Assembly: GCA_007026445.1 (NCBI GenBank)
Contig: VDMD01000001.1
Span: 1,302,001 to 1,366,000, forward strand
Direction: 5' to 3'
Length of the DNA: 64,000 bases
Source: Schizophyllum amplum
Taxonomy: Eukaryota; Basidiomycota; Agaricomycetes; Agaricales; Schizophyllaceae
Numbering within the stretch: position 1 is the stretch's first letter; each line of letters begins with the position of its first letter. The notes under the pieces are model-generated. The model searched no databases and had not been told where the DNA came from. It saw only the letters and a list, made by a program, of their open reading frames with translations. Both the position numbers and the translations under genes were made by a program. Below, one piece after another: positions 46,901-57,210 of this stretch.

Positions 46901-48306
46901 CTCCTCGTCTTCCCACTTGCCGCCACTAGTGATCTCTTCCCCTCCATCGCCGCCGAGCACGCTAGCACCACCGCTACCTATCAGGATTGAGTCTGACTTC
47001 TGAGACACGGTGGGGAGCGAGGGCATGGAGAGTGACAATAGCTCAGATAACCTAAGGACAAGTCAATGCGTGTGCTGACTGTGAGAGGACAGCCGTACAT
47101 CTGGACGCTGGAGAGTAGCTTCTCGTAGCTCTTTGTCATCTTCTCGTATGCTTGCTGACGATCCTCAAATATTTCTCCTGAGCGAATGTATGCTTCGTGA
47201 TTTCGGCGGTCTTGCTCTTGGAGGCGCTTGTAAATTCGTCTGCATCAGAAAAGGTTGGGGCGGGGCGGTGCTTCTGAGGTGCGGACCTTGTGCTCAATGA
47301 GAAGCTTTCTGGAGACGCTCTCAAAGTATCCTTCACACATACGTCTGAAGCGGTCGCGAATATCCTGCTCGATGAGTTCGTCGGCGTCCTTGGTGAGTGC
47401 GGGAAATTCCGCTGTCGCCTGTGCAGTTGACGATGCGAGATCACCCGGAGCTGCATCCGCTGATGTCTGCTGTTTAGTGACGGAAGACGATGCGGTGATC
47501 CCGAGGTACGGGCGGGAGTATGCCTTCAAGAAGGTCGAGAGAAGGGGAAGGGAGGACAAGCTTGGGTCATTCGACAGCTTGCAAAGATAATTTTGAGTAT
47601 TGTTGACTAGCAAAGTGTACCTACGGCTACTTACCAGCCCTTTGATCGTCTTCATGATCCATTCCCCGCCGCTTCGGTTGGGGCCATCCCGGATGATAGC
47701 AACAAGAGCGAGCTCGGAACATAAACGAAGGATAGGTCGCTGTCTCGTGATGCGTGCAGCGTCCTCTTTCTCGCGTTGTTCTGGGGCGAGGGAGGACAGG
47801 TAGTCACGGGCGAGAGGGGCGAGGGCGCTACCCAGATCGGTGACGAGTGTGGGGGTGAAGCTGGTGGGAAACCGACGATGAAGCGCCGAGACGACCTGGT
47901 ACGTTGGGTAAAAGAGATGAACGCAGGCCCTGAAAGCAACACACCTCCACCGCACTCCAAACGTCCTTCTCGGTCTTGCAGCGCGAGATTCCCTCGAGGA
48001 CCGCACCGGGCATCTCTTCGATGTACTTCTCGAGCGACAGGGTGTCGATGTCCTTCATTATCTGGTCCCTGTTGTCGGCAGCGAGAGACAATCGTATGCG
48101 CTTTATGAGCGCAATATGCCGCTTGAGGGACGAGTCCAGCCTGGAGGATTCTTGTGGGGCGTGTTAGCACAATTGTTTACGCGAGACGAAGGCCACTCAC
48201 CAAGCTTGCTGGGATTGGCGCTCGCGTTGAGCTCTCGGAGCTTGAGACGCCTCTGCCAGCGAGCCTCGTCGTCTGCCTTGCCGCTCGTCACTTGTGCGCT
48301 GTCCAT
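43915..48306 (-). CDS. UPF2: Nonsense-mediated mRNA decay factor UPF2
   Basis: Large minus-strand gene with many short introns. It starts MDSAQVTSGKADDEARWQRRLKLRELNASANPSKL, followed by the first MIF4G-like domain (SLKRHIALIKRIR, LTLSLEKYIEEMPGAVLEGI-like, FTPTLVTDLG). A central acidic/Glu-rich linker follows (about 46.6-47.0 kb), then the second and third MIF4G domains. The third includes VRTLHKVFTKPWKIKFGTISFLAMLVYDIARYHADFSIGVVDQILEDIRRGLE, VATIKYLGEMYIYRIV and DDFFRVRLVCVLLDTCGMCFDRG. The C-terminal region has an acidic stretch and FTVITRRGNKQQ, ending GGIKIRYVG. UPF2 bridges UPF3 at exon junctions to the helicase UPF1. Divergent from the ATRIP-like gene, 152 bp between starts. Very secure identity; exon borders only partly resolved. 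Confidence 0.92.
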
Positions 48307-48458
48307 TGTTCGTCAGTTTGTGGCCGTTGAAGTCAACAAGCGCGGTCCCGAGATCAATCAGCCGGCGATGCGGGGGCCACGTGCGCGACGGTGCGCGACG
48401 CGACGCGCGAGCTTCAAGTCCTCCTTGGCTCCCGCCGTCATGTAAATTTGCGGACGAG
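48307..48458. promoter_or_regulatory. Short bidirectional promoter UPF2 / ATRIP-like
   Basis: 152 bp. Contains CACGTG at 48378-48383, overlapping a perfect 10-bp tandem repeat GTGCGCGACG (48381-48400) and a GC-rich GACGCGACGCGCG tail. Confidence 0.5.
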
Positions 48459-51400
48459 ATGGATTCCGATGACGAGTACGACTTTCCTGATCTCAACTCC
48501 GACGACCTCGCTGTCATCGACGAGACCGCTGCCAAGTTCTACTCCCAGCATCCGCAGGCGCCGACGCAGCCAGTCACGCCATCCACGGCTTCCGCGCCAA
48601 GGCCAGGTCCCTCGAAGCCAACACTTGGAAAGCGCAAGTCCTTGGCTGCAGATGATGCGGACTCGCTCCCAGACATCACTATAGTCGACGGTGGCTACGC
48701 GCTGGGACCAGATGTCAAGCGCCCTCGCGTTCCCCTCCTTCAGTCGCATCCGCCCTCACAATTTCAGCGCGCGAAGAGACAGGCGGACATAGAGGAGGCT
48801 TTGAAGTCGCGAAGCCAGACCCCCGTGCAGAAGCCTCCCCCGCGCCCGAATACGCGCGCCCCAGCCCAGCGCCAGCTGTCAAAGCAGAACATCCCGCACT
48901 TGGCGCCCCCCGCACCACTCCCCTCCCAGCATGTAAATCGCGCTCGAGGGCCGTCCCCCATGCCTGCGCGTCATCCTCCCCCAAAGCCCGCGCCAAGGCC
49001 GGCACCCCAGTATAAGCCTACCCCCGCGGTTCAGCCTGTCCTCCCTACGGCGGATGTGTATGCACACCGACAACTAGAGGAGCTGCGAGCCCAGATCGAA
49101 GCTGTGCGTTCGATCACCTGCTGGACCATGTCTTCCCTTACACATATGGATAGCTCAAACAAGAGAACGAAAAGACCAAGGCATCGCTCATGGACGAGAA
49201 GAGAGCACGGTGGAGCAAAGACGGCGAGATCTCCCATCTCAAGGATACACTCAGCAAGGTGTGCATGCCCCCCCCCCCCCCCCCTTCTGCAGAATCCGGC
49301 TGACATTCCATCGCAGACGACAGAGAGCTACATCACGCAAGCTGCCAAGCTGCGCGCAGCGAAAGAAGAGGCAGAACGGCAGCAGAGCCAGCTGCAGCGC
49401 AACATGAAGGACGAGATTGAGCGCATCAAGACGCAGTTCCTGTTCAAGGTAAGCCTTCTGCCTGTCCGCCTTCCTTGTGTTCTGCAACGTCTTGTCAGCA
49501 ACAGGAGCTCGAGTCGCGCCGCCCACCTGCGTCCGTCAAGCCCAAGAAGCCCCCACGAGCGGAGCCCTCGACGCCCATGCCCATGCCGTCGCAAATGCGT
49601 GGGTGGAGCAACGCTACAGCCGGCCCCAGCAGGCTCGTGACTGAGGACGACATCTTTGGCGGACGGCCCTTCCCATCGCAGGTGCGGCGCTCGCCTACCA
49701 AGCCGCGCTCGCCCGAGAAGACTAGGAAGCCTGCGCTGGGCTTTCAGAACTCATTCGCAGCATCGACCCCAGCACCACAACGGCGTAAGGGCAAGCAAAA
49801 GGAGAACGTGCAGCAACCAGCCTGGGAGAGCACACAGCAGCAGCCCGGCTTCGACTGGACGGTGCAGAGCCCACCGGTGATTCCCTCGCCCCCGCACAGT
49901 CCGACCCTTGGGGTGGAAAGAGAGGCCCCTATGCAGATCGATGCACCTGCCGTGGAGCCACCGGGGCCAGCGCTCGATGGCGACGTGGAGATGGGGGATG
50001 CAGACGACATCGTAGCGGAGGAGTTCGACGATATCGAGCCCATAGACTGGATGTCCGAGGTACGCATTCCTGACAAACCTGAGCATCACAGCATTCAACG
50101 TACCGCATCATAGCTTTCGTACCTCGTACTCACTCACCGCATGCCCGATTCGACGTCTACGACGTTGGAGGTGGTGATGCGCGCGAATGCGCAAGACGAA
50201 GCGTCTCTCCGAATATGCACGGGGTGTAATCAGGTCCTCGAAATCATCGGCACGCACACCAAACCGCCAGACTACACCTCCGCCGCGAAAGCCATCTCCC
50301 TTTGCTTGATAGACCTTCTCTACGCTCTGCTTGATGCCAATTGTGTATGTGCGCTTAGTGTTCCGATCCGCCGGGAGGCTCACCCAATCATCAGATCCCC
50401 CCACTGCTCCACCTGCTTAATCTCATGTCTGCTATGATATACTCCCTACCTAATGTATCTTCCTTCTTTCTTTCCCTCAGTACTGACGCAACGGAGTCCC
50501 GTGTCCTCAATTCTATCCGCCTACTACTCGGGAAGATCCTGAAGACCCTACCTGAGAACGACAGGCAAGTAATGGAGGCTATGGCCTGCCAGTTGCTCTG
50601 CGCGCTCGCCTGGAACGCGCCGAGTGACTTGATGACACGGTACGCATCGTTTACGGGGCAGACGTCGAGCGACTTCGCTGATGGGTCCTGCAGTCACCGC
50701 CTCATTACCCTCGATGAACATGCGATGGCCACACTTATTGACCCCGCGGACCCCTCCGCGCGACTTCTGCCGAAAGTGCAGTACCTCGTCCAGCTGTCGA
50801 CGCGTCAGTCTCTCAATGTAAGCCCTTGCAATCATCTACTCACGCCACTGCAGAGCGCTCGCTCGTGTCATCCTTGTTATGCCTCGAACCCATGCCCATC
50901 ATGGACGATGCAGCCAGCACTCCCGCAAAGACGGTTTATGTAGATCGCCTCTGTGGGATCCTCACCGACCCAGCCAGACGTGATGCTCAGGTTTGTCAAC
51001 TACAGTTTGCCTCTGTCGCCATATACTGACGACCCCGTCAGAGCCTCGAGCTCAAGTCGCTCATTCTCACATTTTGTGCCATGGTCTCAGTGGGCCACGC
51101 CGACGCCCTCTCCGCGCTGCACAACTCGCTGCCTTTCATCCCGTCCTTGGTGCACTTCATCATGCAACTAACAAACCCCTTGTGGGAGGAAGACGAGGCG
51201 CTGACTAGCGCGCCGGCCAAGGCCAACGAGTACGCTGCTTTGTCCTCATGTCTAGAGAATGCTCTGCTTACTGGCGAGCAGGTACATTCGTCTCGCCAAC
51301 CAGACGGTCTACCTCCTTCGGCACGTTGTCAAGGGCCGCGAGGCGGACCTGAACTTGCGGCACAAGCTCAACCACACCCCGCACCGGATCTTCAACGGCA

Positions 51401-51703
51401 TTATGCACCACTTCGTCGTTGCCTTCGGTAGGCTGAGCTACGCGGATGCACCAGACTGGGTCGACCAAGAGGGCAAGGACGAGCTTCAACTCTTGCAGGG
51501 TGCGTGCACATTTTTTCCGTGTATTGGCACGTTTATCTGGCCGTACATTCTAACGTTCATCTCGTCTAGGGTACGCGGAGGAGCTTCTTCACATGGTCAT
51601 CGACGGACCGGAAGGCGAAGCCGTCTGGGGAACATATCAGATGGATACGGAGAACAGCAGTGAGGCGGGCGAGGACGAGATGGAAGCAGAGATGCTTGGG
51701 TGA
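48459..51703 (+). CDS. ATRIP/Rad26-like DNA-damage checkpoint protein
   Basis: Starts MDSDDEYDFPDLNSDDLAVIDETAAKFY, similar in style to the acidic start of fungal Rad26/UvsD. Then a Pro-rich disordered part, a coiled coil (about residues 200-300: RQLEELRAQIEALKQENEKTKASL, GEISHLKDTLSK, AAKLRAAKEEAERQQSQLQRN), a disordered Ser/Pro region with RRSPTKPRSPEKTRK, an acidic block (VEMGDADDIVAEEFDDIEPIDW) and a helical C-terminal half (LSYLVLTHR, IPPLLHLLNLMSAMIY, LSALHNSLPFIPSLVHFI, YIRLANQTVYLLRHVVKG, HRIFNGIMHHFVVAFGRLSYAD). It ends EMEAEMLG. ATRIP partners recruit ATR/Mec1/Rad3 kinase to RPA-coated DNA. The assignment rests on architecture plus the start motif, not on a hallmark domain. Confidence 0.65.
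49268..49284 (+). repeat. Homopolymer C17 in an intron
   Basis: Seventeen consecutive C just after the donor of an intron of the ATRIP-like gene. Likely length-variable or assembly-prone. Confidence 0.9.
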
Positions 51704-51813
51704 TCTCCGTGCTCCTTGTACTTACCAACATTCCCGGATCCGGAGCCTTGTATGTATGTATTCTACCACGACGTGAGGATGCTGTCGGATGTCTGTACCG
51801 GTGGTGAGCGCGG

Positions 51814-53246
51814 TCAAGGGTTGAGAACTAGCGAGCTCACCTTCCGGCAGAAATCTATCAGCCAGCGCTGCTTAGTTCTGTCCGTTCTGACCCCCTCGTC
51901 CTCCCGTGTTACGAGCTGCTTCGCAAAGTGGTCGCAGGTCTCGGTTCTGAAGCGCGTAACCAACCGCGAGCGGATTTTGCGCTGCAGAGCATGTTAGCCA
52001 GTAGTTCCACGAGCCGCAAGATGAACGCACATCAGCAGACGACATGCCTCCGATTATCGGGTTGACAGAAGTCATGTTCATGAACCCTACATCGCCGAGC
52101 TGGTTCAGCCATATATGCCAAATGCACTCCTTCCAATCCGCGAGACGGTCATCGACGAAAAAGAATCGCTCGGAGCACCAGACAGGATAATCGCGCGGTA
52201 AAGCTACAGGGGCAGCAGGAAAGGGCGGAAACGTGGATGGCGCGCGCGAAGTGAGCACGAAAGGTCGATCTTCAATCCGATCTTGAAGAAGGGCGATATG
52301 GGCGGGTGACAGCGTGATATTGCCTGGGAAGAGGACGACAGTTTCGGTCGGCGCGAAAAGACGGGCGAGATTGAGGTACGCGTTCGGCGAGGTTGGAGGC
52401 CCGCTAGAGGTGTGTAGCAGATGAAGCGAGAGACGAGATTGCCGGGTGGAACTAGATGCGCGAAGTCGACGGACAAGCGAAGCATGCGCAGACGAGCCGG
52501 GCGCCAGATCGGTGGTAATAACAGCAGATATGGGCCCTCAACCCAAGGTAAGCGATAGATTCGATAGAGCGCGAAGAAGCTAACCTGGCCAGACAGAGAT
52601 CCACCGGTGTACGTCGGTCATGACATCGGAAGCGGGGGTCCAGAGACATGCGGTTATAGCATTGGAGGGCGCATGTTGAGCTTCGAGTACGTTAGGCCGG
52701 AGGGACACGAGCGGAGGCTGATGCGGTGAGATGCGCGATAGCCATTGAGAGTTCCCGAGTTCGTTGAGTGTCTCTACGATTTTGATAAGGATTTCCCGAA
52801 CCATACGCGAAAACGAGCTACTGACTGTGTCTGAGCGAATGATGGGCCTGTTGTCCATATTCGCCGAAGAAGCAAGACGCAGACGTATATAGGCAGCACC
52901 AAGCAGAGTAAAGCACGAACAGCCACCGAAGAAGCGGGCTGGGAAGCGGGCGAGGACGGGAAGGCGACTCGAGCTCAGATGACTTGTGTGTGAAGAACAC
53001 GGGCAGGAGGTGGCGTTTCCCAGTCGGGGTGTCTGGTCGCTCGACTACTTCTGGCGCGGTGTCAGTCTTGCGATAGAGCTGCGCTCCTGTTACAGTGATA
53101 GTTCGAAGCCGGCGCTGCGAATGCGAGGATGAGAGACGGCTTTCGATGCTGCCCACGGAGCCCGACGTCGGTAGCCTCGAAGACGATTTGGATCTTTTGA
53201 GAACTGGGGCGGAGGCGGACGAGGCGATAGTTGCCGAGGACTTCAT
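51814..53246 (-). CDS. Putative type II membrane glycosyltransferase (GT49/LARGE-like?)
   Basis: Minus strand, about four exons. A Ser-rich cytosolic N-terminus (MKSSATIASSASAPVLKRSKSS) is followed by one helix PLLRWLFVLYSAWCCLYTSASCFF, then a lumenal part. This part contains LSRISPHQPPLVSLRP, AITACLWTPASDVMTDVHRW, GPISAVITTDL, SRLSLHLLHTSSGPPTSPNAYLNLARLFAPTETVVLFPGNITLSPAHIALL, PVWCSERFFFVDDRLADWKECIWHIWLNQLGDV and RLVTRFRTETCDHFAKQLV. The pattern of a beta-strand list, then N-A-Y-L-N-L-A-R and FPGNITLSP recalls the YPVNxLRNxAR..D.D region of GT49 enzymes, but no DxD motif is obvious, so activity is doubtful. The 3' end near 51814 is uncertain. Confidence 0.5.
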
Positions 53247-53840
53247 GGCTGGCGTTGAGATGATGGAGGGAGGAGGACAAGTCGGACAAGCGTCGAGCGC
53301 GGGGACGCCACATTCCGCAGTCGTCGCGTCGGCTCAACGTCACGGTCAACGGCGATCGGCAGCCCGATGCTCCCATTTCCACTTGAGGGCAGGCGCTTTC
53401 GCGTTGGCGTGTAAGTAGCCACCGCGCGCCACCGACTATCTCGATGCCGGGAACGAAGCTCGTACGCAGCAGCCGCAGCAGTCGCTTCGAGTCGGCTGTG
53501 CTGCTCATGCCGCCGTCGCCGAACTGAAGTCTGGATCGTCCATACGCCATCTTCCTCCATCCAGCGGTCCGCACATCGAAACGCGCCCTACGCACCTTGC
53601 TCATGTTTGTCTAAACTCTACTCTCGGTCTGCACTTGCCCTTTTCCTGTATTCCCATGCTGCTGCGCTCACGCTATTGGCAGTCGGTGTCCGTGTGTAAT
53701 CACCCACCAACACGTTGTGGGGGCGTGCTCTATCAAGGGACGTAAGTTGCTGCAAAGCAGGGCAGCATAGCGTCCGTATAAAGCTCTCCCGTCCGTCCTC
53801 GCAATATCAAATCCACATATGTGCTGCTGAACGGCACTTC
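53247..53840. other. Divergent promoter region, GT-like gene and GX3-repeat gene
   Basis: Short antisense frames only; no gene supported. Confidence 0.5.
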
Positions 53841-54969
53841 ATGCCCACCGAATACCTCATCCCCCAGGACGAGCCCTTCCTTCCCGGATGTAGCTCTCCG
53901 CAACCCAGCTACGAGTACGTTCCTCCTCCGCTCTATCCTCGCACAGAACCTCACCTATAGTTTCAGCTCGCTGTCTATCAATAGATACGACGTCGTCCAG
54001 CATGTACGCGACGCGGCGGACTGCCCTTCACCCTTGAACCTATTCCTTCGCGACCCCAATGTCCTCGAGAAGCTGTCTAAACCCTCCTCGTCCTCTTCGT
54101 CGAGGAAGGGAAGCAGACCACCCACGCGCTCTCCGTCCCCTCGTCGCAAACCTGGCGTGGGCACCTCTTCCCTCATCACCCTCGTCCTAGCCGAAGAAGA
54201 GCGTCAGGCGCACCACCTCAAGTCCATCCTCCGCACCTCCTCCGAACGGCTTGAAAACGAGATACGACGCGCGGATGAGGCCAATGCGCGCGCGCAGTTT
54301 GCGGAGGCGCGCGCGTTAGAAGCGACTACGAGGGCAAACTCGGCGGACGCGACGCGCCACCAGCTCGAGCTCGACCTCACGCGCGCCGCGGAGACGATCA
54401 AGCGGTACCAGATGCAGCTTGAGAACGTCGAGCGCGATCTCAAGCGCGTCCAGGATGACCTGGCACGCGTGGACCGCGAGCGCCAAGACGCGGAAACATC
54501 GGCTGCCAAGGCCCGCGACACCGCGCGCAGCCTGCAGCTCGTCGTGCGTGACTGCCACGCGCGCGAGGATGGGAGGGAAGAGTCCTCGCGTCTGGCAATG
54601 CACAAGTGGTTTGACGAAGGCCGCGAGCAGGGTTACGACTCTGGCTTTGAGGATGGTTTTTCGCAGGGTCGCAAGAAGGGCTTGAGCGAGGGCATCAAGA
54701 CGGGCAGGAAGGAGGGTCTGCGCGAAGGCCGCGATCAGGGCCGCATTGAGGAGCGGAAGAACGCGCTGGAAGCGTTCGATCGGTACGTCGCCGAGCAGGA
54801 GGGCGAGTTTGGCGAGGCGGTGAGTTCTACCTCTCCCTGCGATTGTGCTATTCTGACAATCTACCAGCGGAGCGAGCGAACGCGCCGATGGGCTGCGTCA
54901 TTCTATCAGATTGACGACAACGAGAGCGTGGGCTCTCTGGAGGCGCCGAGTCAACGTGGACATCACTGA
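53841..54969 (+). CDS. Coiled-coil protein with ten exact GX3 repeats, unknown function
   Basis: Three exons. MPTEYLIPQDEPFLPGCSSPQPSY is spliced over a 46-bp intron to DFSSLSINRYDVVQHVRDAADCPSPLNLFLRDPNVLEKL. A Ser/Arg/Pro stretch follows, then a long coiled coil (about residues 105-235, from LAEEERQAHHLKSILRTSSERLENEIRRADE). The next part is WFDEG followed by Gly at every fourth residue for 11 glycines in a row (54619-54741), and ERKNALEAFDRYVAEQEGEF. It ends GSLEAPSQRGHH. The Gly spacing equals the deca-GX3 motif of Yae1/Lto1-type proteins, but the rest of the protein is unlike Yae1. The last intron (54820-54867) is 48 bp and stop-free in frame, so a version 16 residues longer could be made. 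Confidence 0.75.
54619..54741 (+). repeat. GX3 tandem repeat (10 units) within the coiled-coil gene
   Basis: Glycine codons recur every 12 bases from 54619 to 54741 (EGREQGYDSGFEDG... to ...GRDQG). Units differ in the X positions, mostly charged. Confidence 0.9.
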
Positions 54970-55563
54970 AGCCGCGTAAATCTTTCGCTCGAGGCTTCCC
55001 TCTTTTCTATGTATTCGCCGTGCTAATTATTACTAAGTATGTCGGTGGATGTGGAGTCCTGGACAGTCCCTATCATTGTCGCTAGATTAATCTGTACCGT
55101 CGATATTGCCTTTGTTGAGCCTGGTCAGCCCGCATGTCAACGTCATTGACAGACTCTGAAAAGTTGAACTTCGCGCCAAGGGCAAACGCGATGAATAATG
55201 TACTGGATAACATCTCATGCGCGTCTTTAGTCAAGCACGGTGCAGTATGTCGATAGATACGTCCATTGGCTGGACACCAGCAACTGAGAGAGTTCAGACT
55301 CGATGACGCGCGTCGTCAGGCTGACAGGCCTGAGGCGTCGTCGTCCTCGAGTCGGACATAGCGGACCGGATTTGGAGCCAGGATCGATGAAGTAGGCGCG
55401 CTCAAACCAGTTCGCGTTCTTTCACTCCTTCTCTGCCGCCCGTGATCTCGACGCCGACGCAATCGCTGTCTCTCATATCCCACTGCTAGCCCTCGAGAGC
55501 AATCGCTGGAGTGTCTCTTAGCATCACCCAACCTCGCATTTCCCCCTCTTAGCGTCACCAATC
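54970..55563. other. Intergenic
   Basis: No gene supported; CT-rich leader just before 55564. Confidence 0.55.
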
Positions 55564-56670
55564 ATGTCCATGCATCCAGGACGCAAAGGTCCCAAAGTCC
55601 CATTGAAGCTCCCTGCATCGGCCTTTTCCCCACCGAACACAGGGACCGGGGAGAAGTTTCCTCTGGCTCCTAGCCCGTCTGCCCTCCGCCCGAAGGAGAT
55701 CGTCGATGCCCGTGTCCCTGTAGGCGCTGATCTGTCCCTCGACGCCTGGAAGGAGAAGGCCGCGGGAGAGCTGAACGATTGTCTGCAAGGTGCTGTTCTG
55801 TTTGCAACTGATGCCTCTGCAGCAAGGTGCGTGCCTGTTTTCACTGTGTGGCGTGTCGGCCGTTGAGATGGCTTGCAGCTCCGTGGCGCCGTCGTCAACG
55901 GTGCCCATCCTGTCGTTGTCGGTCCCTTTCGATCTCGAGGCCTCTGAGCACACGCTTCCCTCGTCCTCGCTGCCCTTGTCTCTGCACACGGCGTACAACA
56001 AGGTGTCCCCGCAAGCCCAAGAGAGCCTGCGGTGGGCGATGCAGCAAGGCCGCCCCGTAGAAATCGACATCCAGGCTGTCTTCACGGATTCGATGTGGGA
56101 GAACTTCGAGGAGGCCCTCGGAAAGGCTACTGCGGACATCGAGAAGGCTCCGCCTATCATCCTGTGTACGTCGGGAACCCACGTCACCATGCGCGCAGCA
56201 CTGACCTTGTGTAACAGCGCACCTTCTGCCCCCTGCGCACGACATCGAGCTGCCAGTTGTCAAGCTGATGAGCCATCCATCGTACCGCGATTTCCAGGCC
56301 CAAGTCGCAGCGCTCTCGCTCTTTGCGAGCGCGTCCGTGAACTTCCTGCCCCCTAACTGGGATGGGCCGTCGCCGTTCGCGGATGACGACGAGGACAAGG
56401 CCAAGACCGAGTGGAAGCGGAAGATCAAGATGTACTGTGAGTACCATAGCTCGGCTCTGTAAGCTGCCGCGATCTGACGAGTTATGTTTTGCAGTGGGTC
56501 CCGTGCTGGAGGCATTCGGGGACGAGAGGATCATGTTTGGGTCTGGGACGTCGCCGTCGCCGGCGATTTGGTATGATATTGCGAGGGAATCGCTTGCTGA
56601 GCTAGCCGTCGATCAGCAGGCAATCGACGCTGTATTCAGCAGCAATGCGAAACGCGTTTACGGATCCTAA
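55564..56670 (+). CDS. Amidohydrolase-like (metal-dependent hydrolase fold) protein
   Basis: Four exons. N-terminal MSMHPGRKGPKVPLKLPASAF and a Pro/Ser-rich lead, then LDAWKEKAAGELNDCLQGAVLFATDASAASSV, QAQESLRWAMQQGRPVEIDIQAVFTDSMWENFEEAL, LLPPAHDIELPVVKLMSHPSYRDFQAQVAALSLFASASVNFLPP, and the C-terminal GPVLEAFGDERIMFGSGTSPSPAIWYDIARESLAELAVDQQAIDAVFSSNAKRVYGS. The last segment is the typical end of PF04909-type TIM-barrel amidohydrolases (E-RIMFGSD..., WY.IARE.LAEL, FSSNAKRVYG). The usual N-terminal metal-binding HxH and the Asp after FGS are not visible, so it may be non-catalytic. Substrate unknown. Confidence 0.65.
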
Positions 56671-57210
56671 TGACTGGCTGTAACTTCTCACTGTACTTCG
56701 GGGCTGGGTTTCGTTCTACGGTGTTATCCTTGTAATGATACATACTTCATCGGGCACCAAATTCCCAAGCAATACATGTAGGTAAGTCGCTGTTCAGCTT
56801 GCGCTTGACGCTGGCTCTGATGAGCTTGCGCTTCGCGACTGGATATATGTATTATCACTGATCTTTCGGCCGTCCAACGCAGAAATTACCATAGAAGGTA
56901 ATTTCCCTTTGAGGACACGTGTCACCATGCCAGCCCGCCCCGTGCAATTACCTAACACGGACAAATATCAACGAAACGGGCCTTTCTGTCATATCCCACC
57001 ATCACCTCGTGCGACCGTCGCTAGGTCGAAGCACTTGTTGCAATCTTGCCGTTGTGTTTCTCTTCTGACATCCGACTCTCTAAAGACCCACCCTCACTTG
57101 GTCCCGCTGTCCTTGACTCTGAGCTGTGAAGGGCCGCTGCTCTATGGACGCACTTGTACTCTGACAGCGTTGTTCGAGAGTATCAGGCATGCCCCAATTT
57201 ACTGACGGCA
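56671..57210. other. Intergenic with a perfect inverted repeat
   Basis: Promoter of the following gene; contains the dyad at 56882-56905. No gene supported. Confidence 0.55.
56882..56905. repeat. Perfect inverted repeat GAAATTACC-n6-GGTAATTTC
   Basis: Nine-bp arms at 56882-56890 and 56897-56905 around ATAGAA. A further AATTACC lies about 50 bp downstream. Operator-like; function unknown. Confidence 0.75.

Noticed and set aside
56811..56862. CTGATGA...CTGA pair resembling a C/D snoRNA
   Set aside because: Spacing is short and no guide complementary to rRNA was recognised.
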